Source of the DNA: Burkholderiales bacterium
Lineage (GTDB): Bacteria > Pseudomonadota > Gammaproteobacteria > Burkholderiales > Burkholderiaceae_C
NCBI GenBank assembly: GCA_019509985.1
Contig: JAEKLF010000097.1
Coordinates: forward strand, 1 to 40,328
Length of the DNA stretch: 40,328 bases
Direction of reading: 5' to 3'
This document shows, piece after piece, positions 1 through 7,698 of this stretch (position 1 is its first letter; each line of letters begins with the position of its first letter). Both the position numbers and the translations under genes were made by a program. Below the pieces are notes generated by a model, which worked only from the letters and a program-made list of their open reading frames with translations, was not told the DNA's origin and ran no database searches.

Positions 1-1466
1 CCGGCGGCAAGAAGGCCGACGAGATCGTCGCCCGCATGCTAAAGAAGCAACCGGCCGATCGCCTCAAGCTGCTGCGCGAATCGACCAACCCGCAAGCCCA
101 GTTCCTGTGGGCCATCCTGCGCGACAGCTTCCACTACGCCGCCGTGCACCTGGACACCGTGGCCGACACCGCGCGCGAAATCGACTTCGCGATGCGCTGG
201 GGCTTCGGCACGACGCAAGGCCCGTTCGAGCTGTGGCAGGCCGCTGGCTGGAAGCAGGTCGCTGAGTGGATCTCCGCCGACATCGCCGAAGGCAAGACGC
301 TGTCCAGCGCGCCGCTGCCGGCGTGGGTCACTGAAGGCCCCGTGGCCGAGGCGGGCGGCGTGCACACGCCGGAAGGTTCATGGAGCGCCGCCGAGGGCAA
401 GTTCAAGCCGCGCAGCGAGCTGCCGGTCTACGCCCGCCAGGCCTTCCGTGAATCACTGCTGGGCACCGGCGCCGCTGACCCGCTGAAGTCGGGCACCGAG
501 CTGTTCAAGAACGAGGAAGTGCGCGTCTGGACGCTGGACGGCAAGGTCGTCATCGCCTCCATCACCGCCAAGCTGCACTTGATCAGCCCGGCTGTCACCG
601 AAGGTCTTTTGCGCGCCGTCGAGATCGCCGAAGCCGACTACCAGGGTCTGGTGATCTGGTCGCCGGACGACGTGTTCTCCGCCGGCGCCAACCTCGAAAG
701 CCTGATGCCCGTCTTCATGAAGATGGGCAGCAAGGGCATCGCGCCGGAAGAGAAGAAGCTGCAGGACATGATGCTGCGCCTGCGCTATGCCAACGTGCCG
801 GTCGTCGCCGCGATGCGCGGACTGGCGCTGGGCGGTGGTGCCGAGCTGGCGGTCTACTGCTCGCGCCGTGTCGCTCACGTGGAAAGTTATGTGGGCCTGG
901 TCGAAGTCGGCGTGGGCCTGGTGCCCGGCGGTGGCGGCCTGACCTACATCGCCCGCCGCGCCGCCGAGATGGCCGCCGCTGGCAATGCCGGTGCCGACAT
1001 CCTGACCTTCCTGAAGGACGGCTTCCTGACCGCGGCCACGGCCAAGGTCGCGACCTCCGCCCATGAGGCCAGGAAGAACGGTTTCCTGCTGGACAGCGAC
1101 ATCATCGTGCCGCACAAGGACGAGTTGCTGCATGTCGCCTCGGCCACCGCGCTGGGCATGGCCGAGGCCGGCTACCGCCCGCCGCACAAGGCCATGTTCC
1201 CGGTCGCCGGCCGCAGCGGCATTGCGACCATCAAGGGCCAGGTCGCCAACATGCGCGACGGCGGCTTCGTCAGCGCGCACGACTTCCACCTGGCCGCGGC
1301 GATCGCCGACGTGGTCTGCGGTGGCGAGGTCGAGGCCGGTTCCCTCGTCACCGAGGAGTACCTGATGGCGCTGGAGCGCAAGCACTTCTGCTCGCTGCTG
1401 GACAACCCCAAGACCCAGGAACGGATCATGGGGATGCTGCAGACCGGCAAGCCCGTCCGCAACTGA
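1..1466 (+). CDS. 3-hydroxyacyl-CoA dehydrogenase / enoyl-CoA hydratase, C-terminal part (5' end outside window)
   Basis: The frame is open from the first complete codon (position 3), so the ATG at 36 is probably internal and this is the 3' part of a longer bifunctional beta-oxidation enzyme. The first ~100 visible residues resemble the C-terminal helical part of a 3-hydroxyacyl-CoA dehydrogenase (FAMRWGFGTTQGPFELWQ). The last ~300 residues are a crotonase domain with an oxyanion-hole segment GLALGGGAEL, a following GLVEVGVG segment carrying the second likely catalytic Glu, and a PGGGG turn. The order dehydrogenase-then-hydratase is that of FadN-type proteins and opposite to E. coli FadB. It would hydrate trans-2-enoyl-CoA and oxidise the 3-hydroxyacyl-CoA in the cytoplasm. 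The next gene begins 10 nt after the stop and the thiolase follows, so the three are probably co-transcribed. Confidence 0.9.
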   Translation, partial: GGKKADEIVARMLKKQPADRLKLLRESTNPQAQFLWAILRDSFHYAAVHLDTVADTAREIDFAMRWGFGTTQGPFELWQAAGWKQVAEWISADIAEGKTLSSAPLPAWVTEGPVAEAGGVHTPEGSWSAAEGKFKPRSELPVYARQAFRESLLGTGAADPLKSGTELFKNEEVRVWTLDGKVVIASITAKLHLISPAVTEGLLRAVEIAEADYQGLVIWSPDDVFSAGANLESLMPVFMKMGSKGIAPEEKKLQDMMLRLRYANVPVVAAMRGLALGGGAELAVYCSRRVAHVESYVGLVEVGVGLVPGGGGLTYIARRAAEMAAAGNAGADILTFLKDGFLTAATAKVATSAHEARKNGFLLDSDIIVPHKDELLHVASATALGMAEAGYRPPHKAMFPVAGRSGIATIKGQVANMRDGGFVSAHDFHLAAAIADVVCGGEVEAGSLVTEEYLMALERKHFCSLLDNPKTQERIMGMLQTGKPVRN

Positions 1467-1476
1467 GATCACGAAA

Positions 1477-2007
1477 GTGAACCGGCTTCAACGCACGCTC
1501 GCCAAGCTGGACGGTTTGCCGTCCCCGCTGCGTGGGCCTGCGCGCAACTTCGCGCTGCGGCGTGCCGTGCCCTTCACCGGCACGGCGTCGCTGGATTTCG
1601 TGGCGCTCACCCCCGAGCGCAGCGAGATCCGCGTCGCCAACAAGCGCCCGGTGCAGAACCACATCAAGGGCGTGCATGCGGCCGCCATGTCGCTGCTCGC
1701 TGAAACCGCGACCGGCATGGTGGTGGGCATGAATGTGCGCGACGACTGCCTGCCGCTGTGCAAGTCGCTGCAGGTGAACTTCCGCAAGCGCGCCACCGGC
1801 GGCCTGACCGCCAAGGCGCACCTGACGGACGCCCAGCGCGCCAGCATGGCCAGCGACACCAAGGGTGAAGTGCGTGTCGCCGTGACCGTGACCGACGAAG
1901 CCGGCATCGAGCCGATCGAGTGTGAATTTGTCTGGGCCTGGGTGCCCAAAGAAAAGCCCCAATCCCAAGACCTTGCGGGACAGACCGAAGCGCGTACCCG
2001 CGCGTAG
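1477..2007 (+). CDS. DUF4442 hotdog-fold protein, probable acyl-CoA thioesterase
   Basis: The 176-residue protein starts with GTG, 10 nt after the upstream stop. Residues ~55-75 (NHIKGVHAAAMSLLAE) match the hotdog helix region where PaaI/DUF4442 thioesterases carry H-x-G...E, and residues ~90-120 hold the beta-strand segment CKSLQVNFRKRATGG. Family knowledge suggests hydrolysis of an acyl-CoA thioester, but substrate cannot be read from sequence. Lying between the bifunctional dehydrogenase/hydratase and the thiolase, it probably releases CoA from stalled or branched beta-oxidation intermediates; this is inference. The C-terminal ~20 residues are polar and low-complexity, unlike the core. Confidence 0.75.
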   Translation: MNRLQRTLAKLDGLPSPLRGPARNFALRRAVPFTGTASLDFVALTPERSEIRVANKRPVQNHIKGVHAAAMSLLAETATGMVVGMNVRDDCLPLCKSLQVNFRKRATGGLTAKAHLTDAQRASMASDTKGEVRVAVTVTDEAGIEPIECEFVWAWVPKEKPQSQDLAGQTEARTRA

Positions 2008-2036
2008 CTCTGTCCCCAACTGACCAAGGAAAGACC

Positions 2037-3260
2037 ATGAGCAAGCAAGTCCAAGACGCCTACATCGTCTCCGCCACCCGTCTGCCCATTGGCAAGAGCG
2101 GCCGTGGCTTCTACAAGAACACCCGCCCCGACGAGATGCTCGTCAAGGTCATGCAGGCCGTGCTGGCGCAAGCCCCGGGCCTGGACCCGGCGGCCATTGA
2201 GGACGCCATCGTCGGCTGCTCTTTCCCCGAAGCCGAGCAGGGCATGAACATCGCCCGCGTCGCCTCGGTGCTGGCCGGCCTGGGCCCGACCATTGGCGGC
2301 GTGACCATCAACCGCTACTGCGCCTCCGGCATCACCGCCGTGCAGATGGCCGCGGACCGCATCCGTGTGGGCGAAGCCGACGTGATGTTCGCTGGCGGCG
2401 TCGAGTCGATGTCGATGATCCCGATGGGCGGCAACAAGCCCAGCCTCTCACCGCTGATCTTCGAGCGGGATGAGAACATCGGCATCGCGTACGGCATGGG
2501 CCTGACGGCCGAGAAGGTCGCCGCGCAGTGGAAGATCAGCCGCGAGGCGCAGGACGAGTTCTCGGTGGAATCGCACCGCCGCGCCGTGGCCGCCATGGCC
2601 GCCGGCCACTTCGACGCCGAGATGACGCCCTTCGACGTCGTTGAGCGCACGCCCAACCTGGCGGATCCGACTTCGGGCACCGTCAACACCAAGACCCGCA
2701 CCGTCAAGCTCGACGAAGGCGCGCGGCCGGACACGTCGCTGGAAGGCCTGGCCAAGCTCAAGCCCGTGTTCGCCGCCAAGGGCAGCGTCACCGCCGGCAA
2801 CAGCTCGCAGACCTCCGACGGTTCGGGCGGCCTGCTGATCGTCAGCGAAGCAGCACTCAAGCGCTTCAACCTGACGCCGCTGGCCCGCTTCGTGTCCTTC
2901 GCCGTGCGCGGCGTGCCGCCCGAGATCATGGGCATCGGCCCGATCGAAGCCATTCCCGTCGCACTGAAGGCTGCCGGCATCACCGCCGCCGACCTGGACT
3001 GGATCGAGCTGAACGAAGCCTTCGCGGCGCAGTCGCTGGCCGTGCTGAACGACCTGGACAGCAAGGGCATCGTGCTGGACCGCAGCAAGGTCAATCCCAA
3101 CGGCGGCGCGATTGCGCTGGGCCATCCGCTGGGTGCCACCGGTGCCATCCGCGCGGCCTCGGTCATCCACGGCCTGCGCCGCACCGGCGGCAAGTACGGC
3201 ATGGTCACAATGTGCGTCGGCGCCGGTCAAGGCGCCGCAGGCATCTTCGAAAGGCTCTGA
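2037..3260 (+). CDS. acetyl-CoA C-acyltransferase (3-ketoacyl-CoA thiolase)
   Basis: The 407-residue protein has all thiolase signatures: nucleophilic Cys95 in NRYCASGITAVQMA, His363 in GGAIALGHPLGATG and acid/base Cys393 in MCVGAGQGAAGIF. It catalyses thiolytic cleavage of 3-ketoacyl-CoA to acetyl-CoA and a shortened acyl-CoA. An AAGGAAAG Shine-Dalgarno-like stretch lies just upstream of the ATG. It sits 29 nt after the DUF4442 gene, completing a hydratase-dehydrogenase-thiolase set for fatty-acid beta-oxidation. It is closest in layout to FadA/FadI-type degradative thiolases rather than biosynthetic PhaA, because of the adjoining multifunctional enzyme; the symbol is left blank because FadA and FadI cannot be told apart here. 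Confidence 0.93.
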   Translation: MSKQVQDAYIVSATRLPIGKSGRGFYKNTRPDEMLVKVMQAVLAQAPGLDPAAIEDAIVGCSFPEAEQGMNIARVASVLAGLGPTIGGVTINRYCASGITAVQMAADRIRVGEADVMFAGGVESMSMIPMGGNKPSLSPLIFERDENIGIAYGMGLTAEKVAAQWKISREAQDEFSVESHRRAVAAMAAGHFDAEMTPFDVVERTPNLADPTSGTVNTKTRTVKLDEGARPDTSLEGLAKLKPVFAAKGSVTAGNSSQTSDGSGGLLIVSEAALKRFNLTPLARFVSFAVRGVPPEIMGIGPIEAIPVALKAAGITAADLDWIELNEAFAAQSLAVLNDLDSKGIVLDRSKVNPNGGAIALGHPLGATGAIRAASVIHGLRRTGGKYGMVTMCVGAGQGAAGIFERL

Positions 3261-3265
3261 ACCTC

Positions 3266-3796
3266 ATGAAACGGCGCCGCGTGCTCCAGGCCTCCTCGGT
3301 GTTGCTCGCGGCGCCGCTCGCCGCGTGCACCGGCGAGCTGCAGACCTTCACCAGCTGGAAGGCCGGCCAGCAAGCCGTGCTGGACTTGCTCTTCAAGGAG
3401 AAGGTCGTGCACGACAACTCCTGGAACCTGAGCCAGGTGTTGCAGCATCTGGCCCAGAGCATCGAGTTCTCGATGCAGGGCTTCCCGGTGCTCAAGGGCG
3501 CCTGGTTCCGCTCGTCGATCGGCTCGGCCGCCTTCGCCGTCTTCAACGCGCGTGGCGCGATGAGCCACACGCTGGACGAGCCCATCCCCGGCGCACCGGC
3601 GCTGGATGCCGGCCAAACCATCAAGACCTCGGTGCAGCGCCTGCTGGATGCCATGGACGCGTTCGCGCAATTCAACGGTACGCTGCGGCCCCATTTCGCC
3701 TACGGTGAGCTGACCAAGCCGCAGTACGAGCGAGCCCATCTGATGCACCTGGCCAATCACTGGACCCAGTTCCAGGCGAAGACCGCTGTCGCGTGA
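3266..3796 (+). CDS. DUF1569 family lipoprotein
   Basis: The 176-residue protein starts at the ATG 5 nt after the thiolase stop; longer in-frame starts would lie inside the thiolase gene. The N-terminus MKRRRVLQASSVLLAAPLAACTG is a lipoprotein signal with lipobox LAAC, cleaved before Cys21. The mature part is largely helical with spaced His residues (HDNSWNLSQVLQHL near 48, HLMHLANHW near 160) as in DUF1569/DinB-like four-helix proteins, which may bind a metal. The function is unknown. Its tight coupling to a thiolase gene is unexpected for an envelope lipoprotein and may just reflect a shared transcript. Confidence 0.75.
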   Translation: MKRRRVLQASSVLLAAPLAACTGELQTFTSWKAGQQAVLDLLFKEKVVHDNSWNLSQVLQHLAQSIEFSMQGFPVLKGAWFRSSIGSAAFAVFNARGAMSHTLDEPIPGAPALDAGQTIKTSVQRLLDAMDAFAQFNGTLRPHFAYGELTKPQYERAHLMHLANHWTQFQAKTAVA

Positions 3797-3901
3797 GCCC
3801 CTCGCCCAGTCTCGCCTCGCTGAACGCGAGCCAGCCCGGTCGGTCCCCCGAGGGGACGGCGATGCTTGCCGGCTTGGGAGCGGCCCGGCGCTCGGCCCGC
3901 G
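3797..3901. repeat. REP-like dispersed repeat, copy A
   Basis: This intergenic element has two blocks shared with copies at 11622-11760 and 13955-14053. The first is 3854-3866 (GGACGGCGATGCT). The second is a 24-bp block at 3868-3891 that is identical in all three copies and begins GCCGGCTTGGGAGCGG. The left part (3797-3850) matches copy B only. Copy A lacks the hairpin that separates the two blocks in copies B and C. It fills the gap between the DUF1569 gene and the enoyl-CoA hydratase and ends 34 bp before that start codon. Confidence 0.85.
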
Positions 3902-3934
3902 ACAATGCAGCTGATCCCGACCGGAGAGATAGAC

Positions 3935-4699
3935 ATGACCATCAAGAGCTACACCGTCAACGGCGTCGCGACCCTCGAGATCGCCCGGCCCGAGAAGAAG
4001 AACGCGATCACGCAGGCCATGTACCAGAGCATGGCCGACGCCTTGCGCGCGGCCGATGCCGACCCCGCCGTGCGCGCCTTGCTCATCACCGGCCAGCCGG
4101 GCATCTTCACGTCGGGCAATGACCTGGAGGACTTCATGGCCGGTCCGACGCGTGGCGAAGATGCGCCGACCTTCCAGTTCATGCATGCGCTGGTGGACTG
4201 CGGCAAGCCGGTCGTCGCTGCCGTGACCGGCGCGGCCATCGGCATCGGCACGACCATGCTGCTGCATTGCGACCTGGTGTTCGTTGCCGACGATGCGCGC
4301 CTGGCCATGCCCTTCGTGGCGCTGGGGCTGGTGCCGGAGTTCGCCTCGAGCGTCGTGCTGCCGCAGTTGATCGGCAACCGGCGCGCGGCCGAGAAGCTGT
4401 TGCTGGGCGACCCCTTCACGGGCGAGCAGGCCGTGGAATGCGGCATTGCCAACCGCGTGCTGCCGGGCAGCGAGGTGGTGAACCACGCCCGCCGCATTGC
4501 CGAGCGCTTCAACAACCTGGCGCCGGGCGCCGTGCGCGACAGCAAGCGGTTGATCCGCGAACCTCAGCGCGAGGCCGTCAAGGCGGCCATCCGGCGTGAG
4601 GCCGAGATCTTCGGCGCGCGCCTGCGGAGCCCGGAAGCCATGGAAGCCTTCCAGGCCTTCTTCCAGAAACGCGCGCCGGACTTCTCCAAGTTCCAGTGA
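3935..4699 (+). CDS. enoyl-CoA hydratase/isomerase (crotonase family)
   Basis: The 254-residue protein uses the ATG at 3935, preceded by GGAGAGAT; an upstream in-frame ATG at 3866 would translate repeat sequence and is rejected. The crotonase core contains PEKKNAITQAMYQSM near 20, the oxyanion-hole segment ITGQPGIFTSGNDL near 55-70 and VTGAAIGIGTTMLLHCDLVF near 95-115. The first catalytic Glu of true hydratases (GGG-x-E) is replaced by a Thr, while LGLVPEFASS keeps a Glu in the position used by delta3,delta2-enoyl-CoA isomerases. It may therefore move double bonds for beta-oxidation of unsaturated acyl-CoAs rather than hydrate them. The C-terminal FQAFFQKRAPDFSKF is typical of the family. Confidence 0.88.
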   Translation: MTIKSYTVNGVATLEIARPEKKNAITQAMYQSMADALRAADADPAVRALLITGQPGIFTSGNDLEDFMAGPTRGEDAPTFQFMHALVDCGKPVVAAVTGAAIGIGTTMLLHCDLVFVADDARLAMPFVALGLVPEFASSVVLPQLIGNRRAAEKLLLGDPFTGEQAVECGIANRVLPGSEVVNHARRIAERFNNLAPGAVRDSKRLIREPQREAVKAAIRREAEIFGARLRSPEAMEAFQAFFQKRAPDFSKFQ

Positions 4700-4702
4700 A
4701 CG

Positions 4703-4864
4703 TCAGCGTCGCACCAGCCCGATGACCAGGCCGACGACGGCGAGGATCAGGAAGCCGTAGAACAACAGCTGGGCGAAGCCGGCCGCACTGGCGGCAATGC
4801 CCGTGAAGCCGAACACAGCGGCAATCAGGGCAATGACAAAGAAGATGATGGCGTAACGCAGCAT
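4703..4864 (-). CDS. DUF1328 small membrane protein (YtjA-like)
   Basis: The 53-residue protein starts MLRYAIIFFVIALIAAVF and ends LVIGLVRR. It consists of two hydrophobic helices separated by GFTGIAASAAGFAQ, the pattern of the DUF1328/YtjA family of small inner-membrane proteins. GAGGAG lies a few bases before the ATG on the minus strand. It converges on the crotonase gene with 3 nt between the stops and has its own upstream region shared with the divergent SGNH gene. The function of the family is unknown; association with envelope stress is often proposed. Confidence 0.85.
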   Translation of the reverse strand: MLRYAIIFFVIALIAAVFGFTGIAASAAGFAQLLFYGFLILAVVGLVIGLVRR

Positions 4865-4911
4865 GGCGAACTCCTCGGTTGACGCCTTGATGGCGGATGT
4901 CTGCAGACTAG

Positions 4912-4951
4912 GGCCGCCGCCTGGCGCGCCGTGCCGGACGGCGCGGCGGCC
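4912..4951. other. GC-rich inverted repeat between divergent genes
   Basis: Perfect 9-bp arms GGCCGCCGC (4912-4920) and GCGGCGGCC (4943-4951) enclose a second pairing, GCCGT with ACGGC. Together they give a 14-bp stem with a 7-nt bulge. It lies between the DUF1328 and SGNH genes, which diverge, so it may be an operator or mRNA leader structure; no T-tract follows, so it is not a typical terminator. Confidence 0.4.
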
Positions 4952-4997
4952 TGAAGTCGGACATGGCTGACGCCGTTACAGGTCGGCGCCGCATCCC

Positions 4998-5732
4998 GTG
5001 CGGTTGACGCTCGCCAAATGGCTGCTCGGCCCGCTGCTGCTGTGGCAGGGCGCCCGTGTGCGTGCGACCGCGCTGCGCCTGCCGGAAGCCGCGGGCGAGC
5101 GCTCGCGCCAGGGCGGCGCGCTGCGCGTGCTCATCGTCGGTGACTCCTCGGCCGCCGGCGTCGGTGCCGCGCATCAGGACGAGGCGTTGGCCGGCCGTCT
5201 GGCGCAGGCATTGGCCACAAGGCTGGGCCAGCCGGTGGGCTGGCAGCTCGTCGCCACCAGTGGCCACCGCAGCACGCAGGCGCTGGCCCAGCTTCAGGCC
5301 GCCGAACTCGTGGCGGCCGATGTGCTGATCACGTCGCTGGGCGTCAACGACGTCGTCGACCAGGTGGCGCCGCGCGACGCGCTGGCGGCGCTGGACGCCA
5401 TCGATGCCCTCGCGCGCGACCGCGCCGGTGTGCGCCTGAGCCTGCACTGCGCCGCGCCGCCCATGCAGGCCTTCCCGCTGCTGCCGCAGCCGCTGCGCTG
5501 GTTCTTCGGCCGCCAGGCGGCGCGCTTCAATGCGGCTTTGGCGGCGCAGGTCGCCGGCCAGCCGGCCCGCCAGGTCGTGCGCCTGCCCGAGGCCATGCAA
5601 CGCAATGCCGCGGCGCTGATGGCCGCCGATGGCTTCCATCCCGGCCCGCCCGGATATGCGCTGTGGGCCGGGGCGCTGGCCGATCAGGTCCTGGCGGCGT
5701 TACCTCGGCTATCGATCCGCTCATCAAGTTGA
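4998..5732 (+). CDS. SGNH/GDSL-type hydrolase (esterase), membrane-anchored
   Basis: The 244-residue protein starts with GTG. The first ~30 residues (RLTLAKWLLGPLLLWQG) look like an uncleaved N-terminal membrane anchor. Block I is VLIVGDSSAAGVGA near 45-58 with the nucleophilic Ser, block III is SLGVNDVVD near 113-121 with the oxyanion Asn, and block V is DGFHPGPPGY near 212-221 with the catalytic Asp and His. This is the lysophospholipase/arylesterase type of SGNH hydrolase; the substrate is unknown. It stands alone on the plus strand. A 10-bp inverted repeat begins 3 nt after its stop. Confidence 0.85.
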   Translation: MRLTLAKWLLGPLLLWQGARVRATALRLPEAAGERSRQGGALRVLIVGDSSAAGVGAAHQDEALAGRLAQALATRLGQPVGWQLVATSGHRSTQALAQLQAAELVAADVLITSLGVNDVVDQVAPRDALAALDAIDALARDRAGVRLSLHCAAPPMQAFPLLPQPLRWFFGRQAARFNAALAAQVAGQPARQVVRLPEAMQRNAAALMAADGFHPGPPGYALWAGALADQVLAALPRLSIRSSS

Positions 5733-5734
5733 GC

Positions 5735-5776
5735 GTTGCGGCCGCTGCGCCGTTCCTAGACTGATCCGGCCGCAAC
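5735..5776. other. perfect 10-bp inverted repeat
   Basis: GTTGCGGCCG at 5735-5744 is the exact reverse complement of CGGCCGCAAC at 5767-5776, with a 22-nt loop. It directly follows the SGNH stop and precedes the rhamnogalacturonan lyase gene by about 60 bp. It could be a terminator without a U-tract or an operator for the lyase gene. Confidence 0.4.
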
Positions 5777-5834
5777 AACGCGGCAGCACCAGCCGCGCGA
5801 ACCTGCAGACGGCGGGCTCAATAGGAGACAAGAC

Positions 5835-7670
5835 ATGCGGATCGATATCCTGGGCCGGTGCCTGCGCCGGCTGGGCGCGGCGGCGTTTGCGCTCTTGGCC
5901 ATGGCCACGGCAACGCCCGCGCTGGCGGCCTTCAGCCTCACCACGCTCTACGACAGCGGCAGCGCCGCCAAGCTGCAGTACCAGGTGGACACCGGCGGCG
6001 GGCTGGTGTTCAAGGTGATGGCCTACGACAACGGCGTCAGCACGCAGTCCAAGGGTGACCTCTCCAGCATCCTCTACAACGGCGTGCAGTACGCCGACGC
6101 GAGCCGTGGCTCGCAGCTGAATTCCGGCTTTGACTATCTCTACAGCAACGTCTCCGCCGTGGACGTGCAAGCGCAGATGATCAGCAGCACGGGCGTGGCG
6201 ACATCGGCCTCCACCGCCGACGGTGGCGTGATCAGCGGTGGGGCCTACGTGAAGATCACGGTGACGGTCTACAGCGCCAACGGTGGCGTGCTCAAGCACT
6301 ACTACATGGCCAAGAGCGGCGAGCCGCGCATCTACATGGGCACCTATTTCACCGAGGAGCCCGACACGCTGAACCTGGTGCGCTTCATCGTCCGCGTACC
6401 CATCGGCGTGCTCTCCAAGGGCGGGCCGGCCGGCACGCCCGGCGGCCTGGCCGGCAATGGCAGCTGGCCGCAGGACCTGCGCGGCACCGACACGACCGTT
6501 GAGGCCAGCGACGTGTTCGGCTTTTCCAGCGGTACCGCCAGCGCTGGGCAGACGCGCTCCAAGCATTACTCCAACATGCGGCTGAAGGACTGGCAGTACT
6601 TCGGCGGCCTGAACAGCGCCGGCAGCGTCGGACTGTGGTTCTACCGGGACAACAACGAAGGCAATTCCGGCGGGCCCTTCTACCGCAGCCTGCTCAACCA
6701 GATCACGTCAACCAACAACGAGCTGACCTACATCGTCAACTACGGCGAGGGCCAGACCGAGGCCTTCCGGTTCGGCGTTCTCAACAGCTACACGTTGATG
6801 TTCACCGGCGGCGGCGTGCCGTCGGCGCCCGACACCAGCTGGTTCTCCGTGATGGGGCTGAGCGGCTACGTGGCCGCCTCGGGCCGCGGCACCGTGGCCG
6901 GCGTGGGTCTGTCCGGCACCGATTCGGCCTACGCCTACACGGTCGTCTTCTCAAACAGCCAGGCGCAGTACTGGGCCAGCGCCAACCTCGCCAACAACGG
7001 CTTCTTCAAGAGCACGGGCATGCTGCCGGGCATCTACACGCTCACCGTCTACAAGAACGAGCTGGCGGTCTACACCGGCAGCGTGACGGTGACGGCCGGC
7101 GGCACGACGACCTTGAACACGGTGGCGGTCAACGCCGACCCGTCAGCCAAGGCGGCGTTGTGGCGCATCGGCAACTGGGATGGGTCGCCCGCCGAGTTCC
7201 TGAACGGGGGCCGGCTCACGACCATGCACCCGACGGACGTGCGCATGAGTAGTTGGATGCCGTCCACCTTCGTCGTTGGCACGTCGAACGCAGCCAGTGG
7301 CTTCCCGGCCTACCAGTGGAAGGACGTCAACAACGCCCGCGTCATCCAGTTCACGCTGACCAGCGCCCAGGTGCAGAACCTGACGCTGCGCATCGGCACG
7401 ACGGCCGACTTCAACGGCGCCCGGCCGCAGGTCTCCGTCAACAACAGCTGGACCTCCGCCATCCCGACCGCGCCGCCCAAGGGCTCGCGCAACCTGACGG
7501 TGGGCACCTACCGCGGCGTGAACCGGCTTTACAGCTTCGACATCCCGTCGACCGCGCTGGTGGCCGGCCCCAACACGGTGACCATCAATGTCGTCAGCGG
7601 TACCTCGGGCGCGGCCTACCTGAGCCCGGCACTGTCTTACGACGCGGTGGATCTCATCGTGACGCCATGA
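5835..7670 (+). CDS. secreted rhamnogalacturonan lyase (polysaccharide lyase family 4)
   Basis: The 611-residue protein has a Sec signal peptide ending TPALAAFS (cleavage near residue 32) and an AGGAGA ribosome site. Residues ~33-330 form the beta-sandwich catalytic domain with family-type segments such as YYMAKSGEPRIYMGTYF and SNMRLKDWQYFGG. Residues ~340-435 form an FnIII-like domain (MLPGIYTLTVYKNELAVY), and residues ~440-611 a carbohydrate-binding-like jelly roll containing RIGNWDGSPAEFLN. This order matches PL4 enzymes, which cut rhamnogalacturonan I of pectin by beta-elimination outside the cytoplasm. The catalytic Lys and His of characterised PL4 enzymes could not be assigned without an alignment. 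No transporter or other pectinase gene is adjacent, so it is an isolated carbohydrate enzyme and hints at a plant-associated or decaying-plant lifestyle. Confidence 0.85.
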   Translation: MRIDILGRCLRRLGAAAFALLAMATATPALAAFSLTTLYDSGSAAKLQYQVDTGGGLVFKVMAYDNGVSTQSKGDLSSILYNGVQYADASRGSQLNSGFDYLYSNVSAVDVQAQMISSTGVATSASTADGGVISGGAYVKITVTVYSANGGVLKHYYMAKSGEPRIYMGTYFTEEPDTLNLVRFIVRVPIGVLSKGGPAGTPGGLAGNGSWPQDLRGTDTTVEASDVFGFSSGTASAGQTRSKHYSNMRLKDWQYFGGLNSAGSVGLWFYRDNNEGNSGGPFYRSLLNQITSTNNELTYIVNYGEGQTEAFRFGVLNSYTLMFTGGGVPSAPDTSWFSVMGLSGYVAASGRGTVAGVGLSGTDSAYAYTVVFSNSQAQYWASANLANNGFFKSTGMLPGIYTLTVYKNELAVYTGSVTVTAGGTTTLNTVAVNADPSAKAALWRIGNWDGSPAEFLNGGRLTTMHPTDVRMSSWMPSTFVVGTSNAASGFPAYQWKDVNNARVIQFTLTSAQVQNLTLRIGTTADFNGARPQVSVNNSWTSAIPTAPPKGSRNLTVGTYRGVNRLYSFDIPSTALVAGPNTVTINVVSGTSGAAYLSPALSYDAVDLIVTP

Positions 7671-7671
7671 C

Positions 7672-7698
7672 CCCTGGGCCGGCGCGGCCCGGTCAGGG
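7672..7698. terminator. hairpin between convergent genes
   Basis: CCCTG (7672-7676) pairs with CAGGG (7694-7698), and GGCC pairs with GGCC around GGCGC. It lies at the convergence of the lyase and thioesterase genes and overlaps the thioesterase stop. There is no T-tract, so a terminator role in both directions is only possible. Confidence 0.35.

Noticed and set aside
3227..4486. Long minus-strand open frame antisense to the DUF1569 and crotonase genes
   Set aside because: It has a compositionally biased, His/Arg-rich translation with no recognisable domain, and lies opposite well-supported genes; long antisense frames are expected at this G+C content.
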